Assembly (NCBI RefSeq): GCF_019977735.1
Contig: NZ_AP025018.1
Location: forward strand, 3,968,001-4,032,000
Direction of reading: 5' to 3'
Origin: Calothrix sp. PCC 7716
GTDB lineage: Bacteria > Cyanobacteriota > Cyanobacteriia > Cyanobacteriales > Nostocaceae
Length of the DNA: 64,000 bases
Under the pieces are notes generated by a model. That model saw only the letters and a program-made list of their open reading frames with translations. It did no database searches and was not told where the DNA came from. The position numbers and the translations under genes were made by a program. Position 1 is the stretch's first letter. Each line of letters begins with the position of its first letter. Shown here one piece after another: positions 61,929 to 64,000 of this stretch.

Positions 61929-63377
61929 ATGAACCGTAAGCGTATACTCGCCTTAATTATCGCACTAGTACTAATCGCCGCTTCATGGTGGAATGTAATG
62001 GCAGCGCAAACTTCTCTAACAATTCGCCATTTCCAACGCGCGGGTGTACCTTTACTATATATGGCGCCACAATTACAAAACAGCCAAAAAGTACCAGGTG
62101 TTCTTATCGCTCATGGTTATGCTGGTTCCAAACAATTAATGCTGGGTTACGCTTACACGTTCGCACATGCTGGTTATGCTGTAATGTTATGGGATTTTGA
62201 CAGCCATGCAGCAAATACGCAGCCATTACAACAAGATTCATTATCTTCAAATTTAAATGTTGCTTATACAGCATTAATTGAACAACCAGAAGTAGATAAA
62301 TTACGTCTAGCAACTTTAGGTCATTCAATGGGAAGCGGCGCCGTAATGTCTGCTGCTATAGATAATGCTAGTAACTACGCTGCTACTATCGCCGTCTCAC
62401 CCACAGGTGCCAGACCCACACCAAATGCTCCTCGTAATCTTCAACTGCAAGCGGGTAGTTGGGAAGGTAGATTTATTGCGAATGCACAAAGGTTATTGAT
62501 TTCAGCAGGTGGAGAAAATCGGAATTTTGCAGATGGAAAAGCAAGGAATTTAATAATCATTCCCAATGCTGAACATATAACGATATTGTTTCGTACACGT
62601 AGTCATGAAGCTGCGAAAAACTGGCTTGATGCGACTTTTGGTGTGCAGCGTCAAAGTAATTATATAGATAACCGTATTATTTGGTATTTTGTGCAGTTAG
62701 TAGGTTGGTTAGTCGCACTCGGCACCATTACCCCAATTTTGAATATAAGCTTGAACGAGAAAAGCCCAAAAATACTTAATTGGGCAGGTTTATTGGCGGC
62801 ACCGTTTTTTGCCAGCGGTGCTATGATGCTGTTTAATAACTTTGGTAATATCGACGGTTTGGGTGGAGTGTTGGTTGGTGGAGCAGTAAGTATTTGGTAT
62901 GGTGTCGCTGGTATAACTTGGCTATTTATTATGGCACGTTTACCAAGACTGAGAATACAGGCATTTCTTGCTGGAATTGCTCTATTTGCCTTGCTATGGG
63001 TAGCTTTTGGCGCAATGGCACAAGTCGTTTGGTTAGAATGGTTGTTGGCGCCTGTTAGGTTAAAATTATTTCCCATTCTCGCAATTACTTGTTTTCCTTG
63101 GTTTTTAGCATCAGGAATAACGCAGCAACATCTCACGTTTGGAAAACGAGTTTTATGGTGGTTAGGACAAAGCATAGTGTTAATAGGTGGATTTATTTTG
63201 GTGCTTTATCTCTTGCCTCAACTTGGTTTTATTGCATTATTATTACCTGTTTTCCCTGTTTTGGTGGCTATCTTTTCTTTCACAGCTAGCGTACTAAACG
63301 AGCCTTGGAGTTATGCTATTGGTAATGCCTTGTTTTTTGGATGGGCACTTGCTGCGACTTTTCCTTTAGCGAGTTAA
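61929..63377 (+). CDS. Membrane-embedded alpha/beta hydrolase
   Basis: 482 residues. N-terminal anchor (ILALIIALVLIAASWWNVMA). The hydrolase half (about 30-240) has LIAHGYAGSKQLMLGYAYTF (oxyanion region), the nucleophile elbow LGHSMGSGAVMSA (near 133-145) and IIPNAEHITILF with the catalytic His. The C-terminal half has seven or so membrane spans (WYFVQLVGWLVALGTITPIL and on). Such fusions are annotated as hydrolases; substrate unknown, active site likely on the outer face of the membrane or lumen. A small gene follows 42 bp later. Confidence 0.84.
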   Translation: MNRKRILALIIALVLIAASWWNVMAAQTSLTIRHFQRAGVPLLYMAPQLQNSQKVPGVLIAHGYAGSKQLMLGYAYTFAHAGYAVMLWDFDSHAANTQPLQQDSLSSNLNVAYTALIEQPEVDKLRLATLGHSMGSGAVMSAAIDNASNYAATIAVSPTGARPTPNAPRNLQLQAGSWEGRFIANAQRLLISAGGENRNFADGKARNLIIIPNAEHITILFRTRSHEAAKNWLDATFGVQRQSNYIDNRIIWYFVQLVGWLVALGTITPILNISLNEKSPKILNWAGLLAAPFFASGAMMLFNNFGNIDGLGGVLVGGAVSIWYGVAGITWLFIMARLPRLRIQAFLAGIALFALLWVAFGAMAQVVWLEWLLAPVRLKLFPILAITCFPWFLASGITQQHLTFGKRVLWWLGQSIVLIGGFILVLYLLPQLGFIALLLPVFPVLVAIFSFTASVLNEPWSYAIGNALFFGWALAATFPLAS

Positions 63378-63419
63378 AGTATTATGTGCAGGTGTTAATT
63401 TATAAAGCTGGATTACAGA

Positions 63420-63656
63420 ATGATACCAGCAGATGGTCAAAATCTCCCTATTTGCGAAACCCAAGTGACACCAGAATGGTTGACTCCGGAGTCCATTCAG
63501 TACGTAGCTGAATGTATCAATGATTGCGAAAATGCCCAAATGCTAGCAGAATTAAGACATATTTTTCCACGGCAAGTTCTAACCGAGGCATCGCGATATG
63601 TCAAACCACACCAACGTCAAAATATACGACTGTGGCTTACAGAACTCAACAAGTAA
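63420..63656 (+). CDS. Small conserved hypothetical protein
   Basis: 78 residues, acidic N-terminal part and basic C-terminal part: QVTPEWLTPESIQYVAECIN, DCENAQMLAELRHIFPRQVL, then ASRYVKPHQRQNIRLWLTEL. Helical throughout, ATG start, 42 bp behind the hydrolase in the same direction. The family is not recognised. The stop is followed at once by the repeat AGAAACCGGGTTTCT. Confidence 0.6.
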   Translation: MIPADGQNLPICETQVTPEWLTPESIQYVAECINDCENAQMLAELRHIFPRQVLTEASRYVKPHQRQNIRLWLTELNK

Positions 63657-63671
63657 AGAAACCGGGTTTCT
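63657..63671. repeat. AGAAACCGGGTTTCT palindrome repeat
   Basis: 15-nt palindrome of the AAACCCGGTTTC family, overlapping the end of the preceding stop region. The gap 63672-63921 shows nothing else. Confidence 0.7.
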
Positions 63672-63921
63672 AAAATTTTGGCGGCATTCTTTTGTTTATT
63701 TTTGAAACTTGAAAAGTTGGAGCAGATTTTTAAGTTTTATATTATACAGTATAAATAAAATCAGGTAAATTTTCTTCGTATAAATACTTACATTAAAACT
63801 AGATTTTAGACTTTTGATTAATAAACACCTTCCATGAGTAAGACCCAAAAATCACGCACTAGATAGAGGCATCAGACACCTGTAATTATTTATTGTCGTC
63901 AATAATACTACTAACCGTTAC

Positions 63922-64000
63922 ATGAACAAGGCTACTATTACTACTCAACCACAACAAGATTTCGCTCTGACTCAATGGCAAAGCCCTACGATTACTCAAA
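63922..64000 (+). CDS. Start of an unidentified gene (cut by window end)
   Basis: ATG at 63922 opens a frame MNKATITTQPQQDFALTQWQ-SPTITQ that runs to the end of the window. Only 26 codons are visible, so no family can be named. The Thr/Gln-rich start and lack of stops suggest a real gene. Confidence 0.4.
   Translation, partial: MNKATITTQPQQDFALTQWQSPTITQ

Noticed and set aside
62660-63175. Minus-strand open frame of 171 codons
   Set aside because: Antisense to the well-supported membrane hydrolase; no family features.

Overview
The window looks like chromosomal DNA from a heterocyst-forming or other filamentous cyanobacterium (Nostocales type). It is AT-rich and carries gene families typical of that group: hybrid histidine kinases with Rcp1-type receivers, a two-partner-secretion hemagglutinin, FAS1, DUF790, DUF1802, DUF3352 and DUF4394 proteins, and a microviridin locus. 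Heptamer tandem repeats and several dispersed palindromic repeat families fit the same group. The canonical HIP1 octamer GCGATCGC was not noticed. Instead the hexamer GGCGCC occurs about 115 times by eye, where base composition would give only a few; it looks like a HIP-like iterated palindrome and serves as a rough marker of long-resident DNA.

Region 1 (1-7 kb) is a patchwork of small detoxification or resistance-type enzymes: an epoxide-hydrolase-like protein, a Vat-type acetyltransferase, a DHFR/RibD-like reductase, an aminoglycoside-phosphotransferase-like protein, a HAD phosphatase, a nucleotidyltransferase and a methyltransferase. Between them lie gene stumps (GNAT, SDR, DeoR regulator, glyoxalase) and two duplicated fragments of neighbouring genes. 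A 123-bp MITE-like element sits in the deoR stump with a clean TAA target duplication. Region 2 (7-12 kb) is a minus-strand cluster of a TPR protein, a glycine-rich membrane protein and a membrane-anchored Hsp70-like ATPase. Region 3 (12-20 kb) is a two-component cluster in which one hybrid kinase is split by a TnpB-bearing insertion. Region 4 (20-27 kb) holds an XPB-type helicase and its usual DUF790/Bax1 nuclease partner, separated by an S-layer-like poly-aspartate protein, an IS200/IS605 relic and a DUF1778-GNAT toxin-antitoxin module.

Region 5 (27-37 kb) has a translationally coupled pair of AAA/STAND ATPases, the second ending in Ig-like and membrane segments; a flippase; a DUF433/DUF5615 module; a PD-(D/E)XK nuclease; a FAS1 protein; and a NACHT-like protein with a degenerate P-loop. 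Region 6 (37-41 kb) has DUF1802, a TpsA-type hemagglutinin and a small Cys-rich peptide gene. Region 7 (41-48 kb) is a complete retron of the type XIII layout: an ARM/HEAT protein with an N-terminal WGR-like domain, a winged-helix SWIM protein, a structured msr-msd RNA found here by its a1/a2 inverted repeat and msd stem, and a retron reverse transcriptase.

Region 8 (48-64 kb) has a broken PIN toxin with an intact partner, a dienelactone hydrolase, a 1,351-residue secreted three-domain phosphatase/phytase with RTX-like repeats, and an MntA antitoxin whose HepT toxin is cut to 25 codons. It also has a two-core microviridin precursor with a single MdnC-type ligase, DUF4394 and DUF3352 proteins, and a membrane-embedded alpha/beta hydrolase. 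The strongest candidates for unusual biology are the retron with its RNA, the two-core graspetide in which one core lacks the lactam lysine, the coupled AAA/STAND membrane pair, and the trifunctional phosphatase. A recurring theme is gene truncation exactly at dispersed repeats.
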